Positions 44,229-52,793 of a stretch of 64,000 nt of DNA are shown in pieces; positions within the stretch are counted from its first letter, which is position 1, and each line of letters starts with the position of its first letter. The DNA is from Paenibacillus sp. PvR098 (GTDB lineage Bacteria; Bacillota; Bacilli; Paenibacillales; NBRC-103111), in assembly GCF_017833255.1 (NCBI RefSeq), contig NZ_JAFIBU010000001.1:1240001-1304000 (forward strand). Direction: 5' to 3'. Both the position numbers and the translations under genes were made by a program. The notes under the pieces were generated by a model, which was not told where the DNA came from, searched no databases, and was given only the letters and a program-made list of their open reading frames with translations.

Positions 44229-45401
44229 TTAGTCCGCTTGACCGGTAAAGAGCACACGAGTCAATGCTTGAAGAATATAGAGCCATTCTCCCGTGCGGGC
44301 TCCATTCAAGACTTCCGTTTCCGTGAAGGAAAAGGAAGAACGGTCACTCAGCTGGAGCCTTGGGCTGTCCTTCGCGTAAAGCGGAACGGAACCGATCGGC
44401 TTGCCGTCCAGCTGGAACTGCAAACGACCCGCTTCACCAAGCCTGTATGCCGTTGATGAGGCATCGTTCATGATCATTTGCCGTGAAAACTTTCCACGTT
44501 CTGCTTCTTCCGCAGGATAGCTAAACGATCCTCCGGCAGCAAAGTCCGTACCTAAAACAGCATCACCTGAATGGATCAGCGATACAAGAGGATAATGCTT
44601 GAAGCCATAATCCAGCAGCCTGGCGTGGTCGATCCAATCGTTTGGGTCATTCAGCGTCACTACAGCGAGCTGCTGCCCGTCTCTCGTAGCGGAGGAGACG
44701 AGACACCGTTTGGCGAGCTTGGTATATCCGGTTTTGACCCCATCTGCGCCATCATAAAGCGACAGCATCTTGTTCTTGTTGACCCATGAATAATCCCAGG
44801 ATTCATGGGGATTGGGCACTTTCTTCACTTTGGTTTTGACAACTTCCTGAAACACGGGGTTTTTAAGTGCGTAAGCGGTCAGCTTGGCCATATCGTTCGC
44901 TGTAGAGTAATGCCCGTCCGCATCCAGCCCGGAAGGATTCTTGAAGCTGGAGTCCGTCATTCCCAGCATCTGTGCCTTTTGGTTCATCAAATAGGCGAAT
45001 CCTTCCACGCTGCCTCCGACGTGCTCGGCGATCGTCATCGCAGCGTCGTTGCCGGATCGGAGCATCAAACCATACAGGAGATCTTTTAGATTCATTTCTT
45101 CATCCAGCTTTAAATAAATGGAAGACCCTTCCGTGCCGAACGCATTCTTGCTTACCTTCGCCATATCCGTCAGCTTGCCATGCTCGATCGCCACAATCGC
45201 GGTCATAATCTTGGTTAGGCTTGCGATCCGCATTCGTTTATCCCCTTTCACGCTGTACAGAAGCCGCCCTGAAGCGACATCAATGAGCGCGGCGCCTTCC
45301 GCGCTTGTAGAAACACCAGGCGCCGCCTGGACTCCAGAAGGCAGCAGGGTTCCCGTCCAAACGAGCAATAAAGCGAGTAGCAGCAGACATCCTTTTCTCA
45401 T
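44229..45401 (-). CDS. dacB: D-alanyl-D-alanine carboxypeptidase (sporulation DacB type)
   Basis: A 390-aa exported penicillin-binding protein. The signal peptide spans about 1-27 (LLLLALLLVW core). Active-site motifs: SLTKIMTAI (SxxK), MLRSGNDAAM (SxN) and VKTGYTKLA (KTG). The frame opens 33 codons earlier, but the ATG at 45401 has GGGAGG and starts at the signal peptide. Next to spmA/spmB, so it corresponds to DacB, which trims spore cortex cross-linking. Confidence 0.93.
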   Translation of the reverse strand: MRKGCLLLLALLLVWTGTLLPSGVQAAPGVSTSAEGAALIDVASGRLLYSVKGDKRMRIASLTKIMTAIVAIEHGKLTDMAKVSKNAFGTEGSSIYLKLDEEMNLKDLLYGLMLRSGNDAAMTIAEHVGGSVEGFAYLMNQKAQMLGMTDSSFKNPSGLDADGHYSTANDMAKLTAYALKNPVFQEVVKTKVKKVPNPHESWDYSWVNKNKMLSLYDGADGVKTGYTKLAKRCLVSSATRDGQQLAVVTLNDPNDWIDHARLLDYGFKHYPLVSLIHSGDAVLGTDFAAGGSFSYPAEEAERGKFSRQMIMNDASSTAYRLGEAGRLQFQLDGKPIGSVPLYAKDSPRLQLSDRSSFSFTETEVLNGARTGEWLYILQALTRVLFTGQAD

Positions 45402-45555
45402 CGTTATCCTCCCACAAGCCATCCTTTGGAAATGGAACTTCTCCACTCTACGGCAAGCAAGTTCCTTCTCATCTTGTACATGTATATGCTTGCAGGACAA
45501 GGTTATGTATGGCTTGACCGAATCTAGCTGCTTGTGGAATCGGCGCGCTGCAAAA

Positions 45556-45598
45556 TAAAAAGGATAAGTAGATCTCTCTGCGAGATTTACTCATCCTT
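45556..45598 (-). terminator. Terminator after the DUF6509-like gene
   Basis: AAGGATGAGTAAATCTC pairs imperfectly with a following AGATCTACTTATCCTT and is followed by TTTATTTTG on the minus strand. Confidence 0.8.
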
Positions 45599-45615
45599 GG
45601 AACAAAACTTATTTA

Positions 45616-45906
45616 TTATCTTGAGGGCAGATGCTCTTGGCAATACGCATCTACTACTTTCTCTTCATCCTCTTCCAGATCAAATTCCAGATATTGTTGA
45701 GTCGTTTTCTCAAAAATATCGTACTTCACTATACTTGTCCCGCTTTCTTGCACACTATATATGACCCTTACATATAAGCCGTTCTCCGAGTATAGCTCAT
45801 CATCCTCAGGAACCTCAATATCAAGCGAAAACTCATACCGCTCTCCGGACAAGATGCCAAAGGGGTCTTTGATCAATTCCACACTATGACCAGTAATGGT
45901 GAACAT
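45616..45906 (-). CDS. Small acidic protein, DUF6509-like
   Basis: A 96-aa acidic protein beginning MFTITGHSVELIKDPFGILS and rich in Glu/Asp (EFDLEEDEEKVVDAYCQEH). I recall a Bacillales family (DUF6509) with this opening, but no function is known. GAAAGGATG precedes the ATG. It is transcribed alone towards dacB, separated from it by a terminator. Confidence 0.65.
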   Translation of the reverse strand: MFTITGHSVELIKDPFGILSGERYEFSLDIEVPEDDELYSENGLYVRVIYSVQESGTSIVKYDIFEKTTQQYLEFDLEEDEEKVVDAYCQEHLPSR

Positions 45907-46008
45907 GTTATCATCCTTTCAAAAGCTGTAACCTTTATTATACATCATTATCTGTGGAAAGATATGATATAATTCATCGAAGCAAAGTTCTTGTAGGAGG
46001 GTTGTGTA

Positions 46009-46182
46009 ATGAAAATCTATGTTGTGATTTCGCTGTGGGAAGACCAAATGGATAATGTATTCGTAAGCAACGACGAAGAAAAAGTTTTATCCTTAACCAC
46101 ATCTGATTTTGAAGAGTGCGACGCCTTATTTGTTGAAGTATGGGAGGACGGGGCCAAAATTGATGATTATCGGCTTCAATAG
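46009..46182 (+). CDS. Small acidic protein of unknown function
   Basis: A 57-aa acidic protein (MKIYVVISLWEDQMDN...) on the plus strand with a clear AGGAGG 8 nt before the ATG. Codon use looks genuine, but I recognise no family. It is divergent from the DUF6509-like gene and convergent with ppaC, sharing a terminator with it. Confidence 0.65.
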   Translation: MKIYVVISLWEDQMDNVFVSNDEEKVLSLTTSDFEECDALFVEVWEDGAKIDDYRLQ

Positions 46183-46187
46183 TCGAA

Positions 46188-46222
46188 CAAAAGGCTGCCG
46201 GGCACAATTGCCGGCAGCCTTC
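46188..46222. terminator. Bidirectional terminator between the 57-aa gene and ppaC
   Basis: AAGGCTGCCGG and CCGGCAGCCTT form a perfect 11-bp stem. The minus side is followed by TTGTTC, the plus side by CATGATTC, so it is best for ppaC. Confidence 0.8.
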
Positions 46223-46241
46223 ATGATTCAATCGTTATCGT

Positions 46242-47174
46242 TTATTGTTTGTTAAAAATATCAGTCAACACCGGTACAATTTGTGATTTACGCGAAACAA
46301 CGCCTTTAAGAACGGCTTTATTATCCACCAGCTTCACATTGTAAGCTTGCTCAACAGCATCCGTTTTCTGGCCGAGAGCCAAGGCAATGGAATCGTTATT
46401 TAAAATATCCGTTACAACGAGAACGAACAAGTCTAAGCCCTTTTCCGAAATGATGTTCGAAAGAGCAGCTTCGAGCTCCGGTTGGCGCGCAAGAACATCG
46501 TTCGTATCTACTGCGTTCACTTGAGCGATTTCAACCTTGGAGCCGCCCATTTGGAATTCCTTAGAGTCCAGGGAGATCAGCTGGCTGATCGTTTTGTCGC
46601 TCAAATCAGCTCCAGCCTTCAGCATTTCCAAACCGTAGCTTTCGGCATTGACGCCGGCGATTTCGGCTAACTCGCGAGCCGCAGCTACATCTTCTTCCGT
46701 GCAAGTCGGCGATTTGAATAGAAGAGAATCCGAAATAATAGCGGATAACATCAAACCGGCAATATGTTTATCAATGGAGATCCCATTTTCTTTATACATT
46801 TTTTTGAGAATGGTAGCTGTGCAGCCAACCGGTTCAGCACGGTAATACAGAGGACCGCTGGTTTCAAAATTCGCGATACGGTGATGGTCAATAACCTCTG
46901 CTACACGAACTTGATCAATGTCCGTCGCGCTTTGTTGACGTTCATTGTGATCGACCAAAATAACGCTTTTTGCTTCATTTGCTACGGTTTCAACAAGACG
47001 TGGCGCCTCAACGTTGAATTGGTTCAATGCAAATTGCGTTTCCCCATTAACCTCGCCCAAACGGACAGCTTCAACATTCTGACCCAATTTGGTTTTCAAA
47101 TCAGCATACGCAAGCGCAGAACAAATGGAATCCGTATCTGGATTTTTATGCCCGAAGATAAGTACTTTTTCCAT
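46242..47174 (-). CDS. ppaC: Manganese-dependent inorganic pyrophosphatase
   Basis: A 310-aa family II pyrophosphatase of the DHH fold, hydrolysing PPi. [31 protein letters not shown] and [10 protein letters not shown] give the Mn ligands, and [10 protein letters not shown] is the C-terminal substrate-binding motif. AAGGGAG precedes the ATG. Single gene. Confidence 0.96.
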   Translation of the reverse strand: MEKVLIFGHKNPDTDSICSALAYADLKTKLGQNVEAVRLGEVNGETQFALNQFNVEAPRLVETVANEAKSVILVDHNERQQSATDIDQVRVAEVIDHHRIANFETSGPLYYRAEPVGCTATILKKMYKENGISIDKHIAGLMLSAIISDSLLFKSPTCTEEDVAAARELAEIAGVNAESYGLEMLKAGADLSDKTISQLISLDSKEFQMGGSKVEIAQVNAVDTNDVLARQPELEAALSNIISEKGLDLFVLVVTDILNNDSIALALGQKTDAVEQAYNVKLVDNKAVLKGVVSRKSQIVPVLTDIFNKQ

Positions 47175-47337
47175 GATCTTACTCCCTTATTCTTTTTTTT
47201 ATTAGCGAGAAAAGTATACCTTAGAACGTTATTCACAATCAAGATTATATCATAATATCATTCTAATTCCTATTATTTTAATAGGAATACTTCAAACATG
47301 CAATACGGAAAGGATGTACACTCATTCTAATGATGAA

Positions 47338-47790
47338 TTACATTCGGCCAATGACTAGAGAAAGTATTCCTGCAGCGATCAAGGGGCCGACGGGAACCCC
47401 CTTGAATAAGGCTACCCCCAAGATTGTCCCTATTAAAAGTCCCGTTGTAATCGTGGGCTGATTTAACATGAGGGTTGCCCCTCGACCGCCCAAATAAGCA
47501 ACCAGAACTCCCACACCCACGGCAAGAAGCGTCTTCCAATGAAGAAAAGAATGCCCCAAGTCTTGGAGCGTCAATTTCCCGCTGGCAATCGGCGTCATGA
47601 TACCGACAGTCAATATGATGATACCCAACGTCAGTCCGTGTTTTTCCAATAAGGGAAACACCTGATGCATGTTGAGAACTCTCAGAAGAAGCAGAATCAC
47701 CATGGCTACGGTAATGGGGATATTGCTGCTGATGATGCCAAGTGCTGCAAAAATAAGCAGGATCAACGACTGCATATCAAACGGATTCAT
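47338..47790 (-). CDS. DUF441 (UPF0756) family membrane protein
   Basis: A 150-aa protein with four membrane helices. [20 protein letters not shown] and [20 protein letters not shown] match UPF0756 (YtwI-like) proteins, function unknown. AGGAGAG precedes the ATG. Confidence 0.85.
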   Translation of the reverse strand: MNPFDMQSLILLIFAALGIISSNIPITVAMVILLLLRVLNMHQVFPLLEKHGLTLGIIILTVGIMTPIASGKLTLQDLGHSFLHWKTLLAVGVGVLVAYLGGRGATLMLNQPTITTGLLIGTILGVALFKGVPVGPLIAAGILSLVIGRM

Positions 47791-47884
47791 ATATAGGTAT
47801 CTCTCCTATTCACTAAAGTTGATTGTAAGCGACCCTAAGTTAATATAGTGAAAACTTCGGCAAAGAGCAAATACAGTTGCGAAA

Positions 47885-47918
47885 ATATATAAAGCTGCTC
47901 CGAAAGCGGGAGCAGCTT
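47885..47918 (-). terminator. Terminator of ytfJ
   Basis: An 8-bp stem (GCTGCTCC with GGAGCAGC) followed by TTTATATATTTTC on the minus strand. Confidence 0.8.
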
Positions 47919-47962
47919 CAATTTATAAAACTAACCATTTTTTCGACTCTCTTTATGGCATA

Positions 47963-48457
47963 TTACACAATGAAGTTCTGATTTTCGATATTGTTGGTAA
48001 TCGAAGATGTGCCCGAGTTTTCCCCCATTGCTGTGGACGCTCCTGCTTTCCCACCCGTCTTCATCATGGATTGAATCCGATCCACTACTTGAGGAGCAGA
48101 GTCGATCAAGCGTTCCAGCAGATGAGTTTGGTTATCGAGCGGCACAATCTTGACGCCACTCTTGCCAACGACCAAGAATGCGATTGGCGTAATTGATACC
48201 CCGCCTCCGCTGCCTCCGCCAAACGGCAGTGATACCTTGGCATTCATCGCATCGCTGCGGCCGGTTCCGCCATTCGATTCCTCGGTGACAAATTCACTGC
48301 CGCCTGCCGCAAAGCCAAAGCCCACTTTACTGATCGGCATAATAACGCTCCCATCGGGGGTCTCTACTGGATCACCAACTATAGTATTTACATCTACCAT
48401 TTCCTTGATATTTTCCATTGCTACTTTCATTAAACCCTGTATCGGATGTTCACTCAA
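47963..48457 (-). CDS. ytfJ: YtfJ/GerW-family sporulation protein (restored hybrid copy)
   Basis: A 164-aa protein with the GerW-family core: QGLMKVAMENIKEMVDVNTI, then VGFGFAAGGSEF and LPFGGGSGGGVSITPIAFLV. In Bacillus it is involved in sporulation and SleB-dependent germination. TTG start with GAGGAG. The first about 36 codons are AT-rich and run into AT-rich DNA upstream, while the rest has the base composition of the host. A second, truncated 5' half of the gene lies at 52794-52919 next to ytfI, where ytfJ is expected. I read this copy as the host 3' part joined to an incoming 5' part. Confidence 0.92.
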   Translation of the reverse strand: MSEHPIQGLMKVAMENIKEMVDVNTIVGDPVETPDGSVIMPISKVGFGFAAGGSEFVTEESNGGTGRSDAMNAKVSLPFGGGSGGGVSITPIAFLVVGKSGVKIVPLDNQTHLLERLIDSAPQVVDRIQSMMKTGGKAGASTAMGENSGTSSITNNIENQNFIV

Positions 48458-48634
48458 TTATAACTCCTCCTCATGTACGAAATGCTTGATTTATATGGCT
48501 TTCTTATCATTTCCATTAAGATGAAAAATTATGTATGTATTCACTATTCCAAAAAATTTCTTATAGTATATTTACTAATCTATTAATTTCTAATATATTT
48601 TAGTCATTTTTCAATAGTAATACAATGAAGTATT

Positions 48635-48841
48635 TCAACAATCTCTTGACTTATGTTTTAACATTTCCCTACTTTTTATTCCTTTTCTTTTAGAAGCAAG
48701 TATGTGTTTTATGAATTCCTTGCATCTCTCTGGAGATGGTGTACCTTTAATAATTAATTCTCCACCATCACTGCTTCTCAATACAGTAATATCATTTTCA
48801 ACATCCTTGGATTCAAGAACCCAATTCTCATTTAAGTCCAT
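48635..48841 (-). CDS. Small protein of unknown function in the accessory insert
   Basis: A 68-aa charged protein. The N-terminal half (WVLESKDVENDITVLRSSDG) looks beta-rich and the C-terminus is Lys/Arg-rich (KRKGIKSREMLKHK). AGAGGTGG precedes the ATG. It is divergent from the XRE gene with a 128-nt shared gap, so XRE might control it. AT-rich. Confidence 0.6.
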   Translation of the reverse strand: MDLNENWVLESKDVENDITVLRSSDGGELIIKGTPSPERCKEFIKHILASKRKGIKSREMLKHKSRDC

Positions 48842-48969
48842 GTACCACCTCTGATATATAAGTAAATATTTGTTATTTAATTATATCATTATTTTCTCCT
48901 GTAGACTATAGTCCGTTGAAATGGTTTTTCGTTGATTAGATGATTGGTTTCAAGAAGGAGTTGTCCCTA

Positions 48970-49185
48970 TTGAAACTTGAAGAGGCTTACGGAAAATTAT
49001 TAAAGGAATACAGACAGAAAAAAAATCTTTCTCAAGAACAATTAGCATTTGAATCAGGATTAGATAGAACATATATTTCTATGCTTGAAAGAGGAAAAAG
49101 ACAACCTTCCTTATCCACAATATTTTCCATAGCAAAATCTTTAAATATAAAGCCCTCTGAATTTCTCGAAAAATTAGAAGAATAA
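48970..49185 (+). CDS. XRE-family transcriptional regulator
   Basis: A 71-aa single helix-turn-helix Cro/C1-type repressor. LSQEQLAFESGLDRTYISML is the HTH and the C-terminus is NIKPSEFLEKLEE. The TTG at 48970 has AAGGAG 9 nt upstream; the ATG at 48940 is inside the leader. Convergent with the SIR2-like gene and divergent from the 68-aa gene. Such regulators often accompany defence or mobile loci. Confidence 0.88.
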   Translation: MKLEEAYGKLLKEYRQKKNLSQEQLAFESGLDRTYISMLERGKRQPSLSTIFSIAKSLNIKPSEFLEKLEE

Positions 49186-49201
49186 TCAAATAAGAAAATA
49201 G

Positions 49202-49230
49202 AAAAAACGCTCCTAAATGAGCGTTTTTTT
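49202..49230. terminator. Bidirectional terminator between XRE gene and SIR2 gene
   Basis: AAAAAACGCTC and GAGCGTTTTTTT form a stem with A and T tracts on either side, 17 nt after the XRE stop and just before the convergent SIR2 stop. Confidence 0.9.
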
Positions 49231-49234
49231 ATCT

Positions 49235-50593
49235 TTATATTGAAACCTCATATGGTATTCCATCACGCACCTGTTTAAGTAGTTCCACAGCAGCATCTGA
49301 ATATTTACCAAAAGTGGAGTTCCCAATCTTAACTCGAATGTGATACTGGTTATCTGAACTCTTTATGTCAATACCAGTTTCAAGCCTTACTTTTTCAATA
49401 AGGAAATGAGCCTTGTGCCAACTAGGATAACCCAACTCTTGTCCGACATGAGTTAGTGAATAAGGATAACCTGCATTTAAAGCAGTTGGATTAGACAAGG
49501 TGGTAATTCCATACAACTTTGCTAGTTCGCCTTCATCGCTAGTTGCTCTTTGTAAAACTTGAAAATCAACCTCGATAGTCCTTTTAGGAATATCTACCCT
49601 AACCAAATCATAAGTACGAGCCATGAGAGAACGAAGAATTTTAGGATTTATTCTTTGTACGGTACTTTCTGTACCAAAAGCTTTGAAAACCCATTCAAAA
49701 TGACTTGCCGTTATACTTTTAATCCTAACACTTCTGTGCGGGCTAATCGAAATTAATTTCTCCCGTGGGGGTGCTTTTCGTGCTTCTGCATTCTCATCCC
49801 ACTCTAAAATGTAAATGTTAGGTATTAGCTCATTTTCACTAGAAATTATCTCGTCTATATCCGACAATATGGCTTTAATATTAGGATCTTCTGCACTATA
49901 ACCTACAAAAAGTAACGGGTGTTCTGCGAAATAGGTAAGTAATTTGGCACTAAGATACTTTTTCTTAATACCAAAATCTTTGTAGTCATCAGAGTTAAAG
50001 ACAAGTGATTCAAGTTTGGAGGTACAACCGTGTACCTTGAATATTTCTCCAATACTTGCATGACTTGCTCTTAAGATTTGTTGCCCAATATAGAGGTATA
50101 ATCTGGAAATATAACTTCAATAAAGCGTTCATAGTTTGTTGTTATGATGGCATGAGGATAAATATCTAATAACGCCTGTATTTCCAGTAGGTGTTGCTCA
50201 TCCTTAATTTCATTTATTGACTTAGGTGTTATCAAATCGAAATATTCCATTATTTTGAATTTTATGTAAATATCAGGAGGTAATTCCTCCCTGAAAAGTT
50301 CAGGAGGAAACTGAACCCTTCCAGCGCCCCAAGCCCATTCCTTCCCGAAAACTTTCCGTGAAAATTTGGCCAATTTCAATTGGGTCACGATATTTTTGTT
50401 TGTAATATACGAACTCATGTTGAATTTCAGGACAAATGTTTGCAAGATATCTTAAAAGTTGCTCCCAGTTAGGGGCACCAAAGTATCTCTTAGAAATACC
50501 AGACCCAATAAAAAGGATTGGTTGACATCCCATATCCTGAAGACATGTCTTTATATCTTCACAAACTTCAGCTTGATATTGTTCGTAAGACAA
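49235..50593 (-). pseudogene. SIR2-domain protein, probable anti-phage NADase type, split by two frameshifts
   Basis: Reading across three segments gives about 450 aa. The first frame (TTG 50593, AGGGGGG upstream) has CQPILFIGSGISKRYFGAP, the SIR2 GxGxS loop. A +1 shift near 50350 leads to AIITTNYERFIEV. A -1 shift near 50085 then restores the first frame, giving GEIFKVHGCTSKLESLVF (catalytic His) and LFVGYSAEDPNIKAIL (NAD-binding GxS). The C-terminal 200 aa have no domain I recognise. SIR2 effectors of defence systems deplete NAD+ on infection. The shifts fall in short homopolymer runs (TTTT, GGG), so sequencing error is possible; otherwise the gene is dead. Confidence 0.85.
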
Positions 50594-50678
50594 GTTATTC
50601 CCCCCTCACCGCAATAATTTTTATTATATATCTAATTGGTAATTATTGAAAGTATATTAGGGGTTTAGCGTAGCTTTG

Positions 50679-50756
50679 ATGTGTATACGAAAGGAAAGAT
50701 CACTTAACCAAGAGGAATTGGCACATCGCTTCGCTGGAAAGATAACTAGAGTATGA
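50679..50756 (+). pseudogene. Remnant of an XRE helix-turn-helix gene
   Basis: A 25-codon frame reads IRKERSLNQEELAHRFAGKI and stops, matching only the first part of a Cro/C1-type HTH. A terminator follows directly. It is a fragment of a former regulator gene within the insert. Confidence 0.5.
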
Positions 50757-50777
50757 CTTTATGTCATGCTCTTTTTT
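50748..50777 (+). terminator. Terminator after the HTH remnant
   Basis: AGAGTATGAC and GTCATGCTCT form a 10-bp stem with one mismatch, followed by TTTTTT. Confidence 0.75.
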
Positions 50778-50892
50778 CCAAATAAATACCATAGATGTTT
50801 TTTATTAAATTTTATATACTATAATTTGGTTAATTTACATAGGGTAGGTCATCAAGATGACAACAAGAATAACATTAAGGATGGGATATCGA

Positions 50893-51249
50893 ATGAAGAA
50901 AGCTGTTATGGCTATGGTCTTAGGGATTACATTATTGTTGGTGGGTTGTGGAATTGATAAAGGGTTTATTGATGATACATATGAAATTCTAGGGATGTGT
51001 GAGAAACAATTCGGAAGTAGTGGCAGACTTTCCAATGACGATGCCATAAGGAATAAATGGAGTGCTTACGAAGCTAAATACGGGAAGTCCTCTGGCAAAC
51101 AGAAAGAGGTTTTTGAGAATCTACAAGAAGCTTTTTTTGCAACAATGGCATTTAGTTTAAATGCTGTTACGCAAGATCAGAAAAAAGTCAAGGAGAGTCA
51201 AAGTAAATTTAATACATATAAGTCTAAGGTTGACGAACTATTAAAATAA
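50893..51249 (+). CDS. Small lipoprotein of unknown function
   Basis: A 118-aa predicted lipoprotein. The signal (MKKAVMAMVLGITLLLVGCG) ends in the lipobox LLVGC, leaving a helical, Lys-rich mature part (QDQKKVKESQSKFNTYKSK). The ATG at 50893 is preceded by a modest GGATGGGA site. It lies between the HTH remnant and the IS element. AT-rich, unlike the neighbouring chromosomal genes. Confidence 0.7.
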   Translation: MKKAVMAMVLGITLLLVGCGIDKGFIDDTYEILGMCEKQFGSSGRLSNDDAIRNKWSAYEAKYGKSSGKQKEVFENLQEAFFATMAFSLNAVTQDQKKVKESQSKFNTYKSKVDELLK

Positions 51250-51315
51250 TTTGGGGCTAAGTTGAAAGGAGTGGCAATTTGAAGTGACCCCAAAAAGTTA
51301 GACAAGGTTATGTTA

Positions 51316-52128
51316 TTAGGCAGCTTGTAAGGCATGAGTACGGTATTGAACTGGACTCATGCCTTTTAATTTTGCCTTCATTCGTTTGTGGTTGTAGTTA
51401 TCGATATATTTCGCTAATTCTTGTTTAAAGTGTTCCACACTTTCAAATTCCTTTAGATAGAGGAATTCGGATTTTAATATACCAAAGAAATTCTCAATTA
51501 CCTCATTGTCGTAACAATTGCCTTTACGGGACATACTTTGCGTGATCCCCCATTCTTGTAAGGCTTGACGATATTGCTTCATCTGATAATGCCAGCCTTG
51601 ATCGGAATGCAGGAGGAGTTCATCGTTCTCTGACAGTCGTTCAAATGCCTTCTCCAGCATCTTCGAGACGAGGGAATAGGTTGGTCTTGAAGCGATTGTA
51701 TACGCAATAATTTCTCCGTTAAATAAGTCTAAAACAGGTGACAGGTAAAGTTTTTCGCCAAATAATTTGAACTCTGTGATGTCCGTTACCCACTTCTTAT
51801 TTGGTTTTTCCGCTGTAAATTGACGGTCTAAGAGATTGGGGGCAATCTTACCTATTGTCCCTTTGTAAGAACGATATTTTTTCATACGGACAACGCACTT
51901 CAAGCTCAATTCTTTCATGATTCGCTGTACTTTTTTATGATTCACTATATAACTACGGTTCACCAATTCATCCCGAATACGACGATAACCATAACGCCCT
52001 TCATGTTCGTCAAAGATGGATTGGATCTGTTTTTTTAACTCGACATCTTGATCCGATTTCCCAAAGTTTTTCACCCAGTAATAATATGTACTACGTGGAA
52101 TCCCTGCTAGCTTGAGTACTGATTTCAC
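51316..52128 (-). CDS. IS3-family transposase OrfB (DDE domain)
   Basis: A 270-aa integrase-fold transposase. The helical head (RSTYYYWVKN) is followed by the DDE core: KKWVTDITEFKLFGEKLYL (first Asp), LHSDQGWHYQ (second Asp) and YDNEVIENFFGILKSEF (Glu). OrfB is normally made as an OrfAB fusion by -1 frameshifting in an A-rich stretch. All three catalytic residues are intact. Its expression depends on orfA, which carries a stop. Confidence 0.93.
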   Translation of the reverse strand: MKSVLKLAGIPRSTYYYWVKNFGKSDQDVELKKQIQSIFDEHEGRYGYRRIRDELVNRSYIVNHKKVQRIMKELSLKCVVRMKKYRSYKGTIGKIAPNLLDRQFTAEKPNKKWVTDITEFKLFGEKLYLSPVLDLFNGEIIAYTIASRPTYSLVSKMLEKAFERLSENDELLLHSDQGWHYQMKQYRQALQEWGITQSMSRKGNCYDNEVIENFFGILKSEFLYLKEFESVEHFKQELAKYIDNYNHKRMKAKLKGMSPVQYRTHALQAA

Positions 52129-52154
52129 CGGAAATTCATGCCTTAATTCAAAGA

Positions 52155-52676
52155 CTACTTGCGCTTTGTCTTGTTTGGTGATTTTTCCTTGCTTTGAACT
52201 AAGGCATTCAACTTTTTTAAATAAGCATTCTCCATACGTAAACGCTCTAATTCTGCTTGCAAAGCCTCTGCTGAACCTTCTGCTGGTGCAGTTTTGTTTG
52301 TTGGTTTCTGACTATCTTTTTTCATCGTTGGCCGCCCCTTTTTCTTTGATTCCAGGGCCGCCCAGCCTAGTGTGTCTAAGGTATTTTGTCAATTCCAAAG
52401 AATCGATTCGGAAGACAAGTTAAATCTCGCTGCCGTTTCAATAATGGACGTCCCGTGTTCGTTCATATAGTTAATTACGTCTAGTTTATATTGGGCAGTG
52501 TATTTTGTATAGGTTTTTATAAAGGCCCCTTCTCCATGATATTGATACTTTTTCACCCAATACTGTAGTTTACTAACATGTACACCGATTTCCTGTGCGA
52601 TTGTTTGATAACCTGTATGTCCTTCTAAATATCGTTTGACCGCTTTTATTTTTTCTGCTGCTGTAAATTTAGCCAA
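52155..52676 (-). pseudogene. IS3-family OrfA with an in-frame stop
   Basis: A 173-codon frame from TTG 52676 (behind GGAGG) to TAG at 52155-52157. The head AKFTAAEKIKAVKRYLEGHT is the HTH that binds the termini and the tail ERLRMENAYLKKLNALVQ is the leucine-zipper region. A TGA at 52389-52391 interrupts the same frame after SSESILWN, where TGG would be a one-base change. OrfA is therefore probably not made in full, and the element is likely immobile unless the stop is read through. Confidence 0.85.
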
Positions 52677-52793
52677 AAGAAAAGCACCTCCAATTGTTAG
52701 ATGTGTGTCTAACAATTGGGGTGCAGTTCAAATTGCCACTCCTTTTTTATGTAAGTTTTTATACATTGAAGGGTTTAGCACAGCTTTTCTGGC

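Larger units (their letters stand above)
51265..52745 (-). mobile_element. IS3-family insertion sequence (IS150-like)
   Basis: About 1.48 kb with inverted termini: AAAGGAGTGGCAATTTGAA at both ends, extending with mismatches over about 37 bp towards GTTAGAC. Two overlapping genes, orfA (nonsense mutation) and orfB (DDE transposase), lie on the minus strand. I see no clear direct repeat at the flanks, so the exact edges may be a few bases off. It is inserted between the lipoprotein gene and the truncated ytfJ copy. Confidence 0.9.

Noticed and set aside
52681-52725. Hairpin from CAATTGTTAGA and TCTAACAATTG as an operator
   Set aside because: It lies at the IS terminus, upstream of orfA, and belongs to the element end, not to a host operator.
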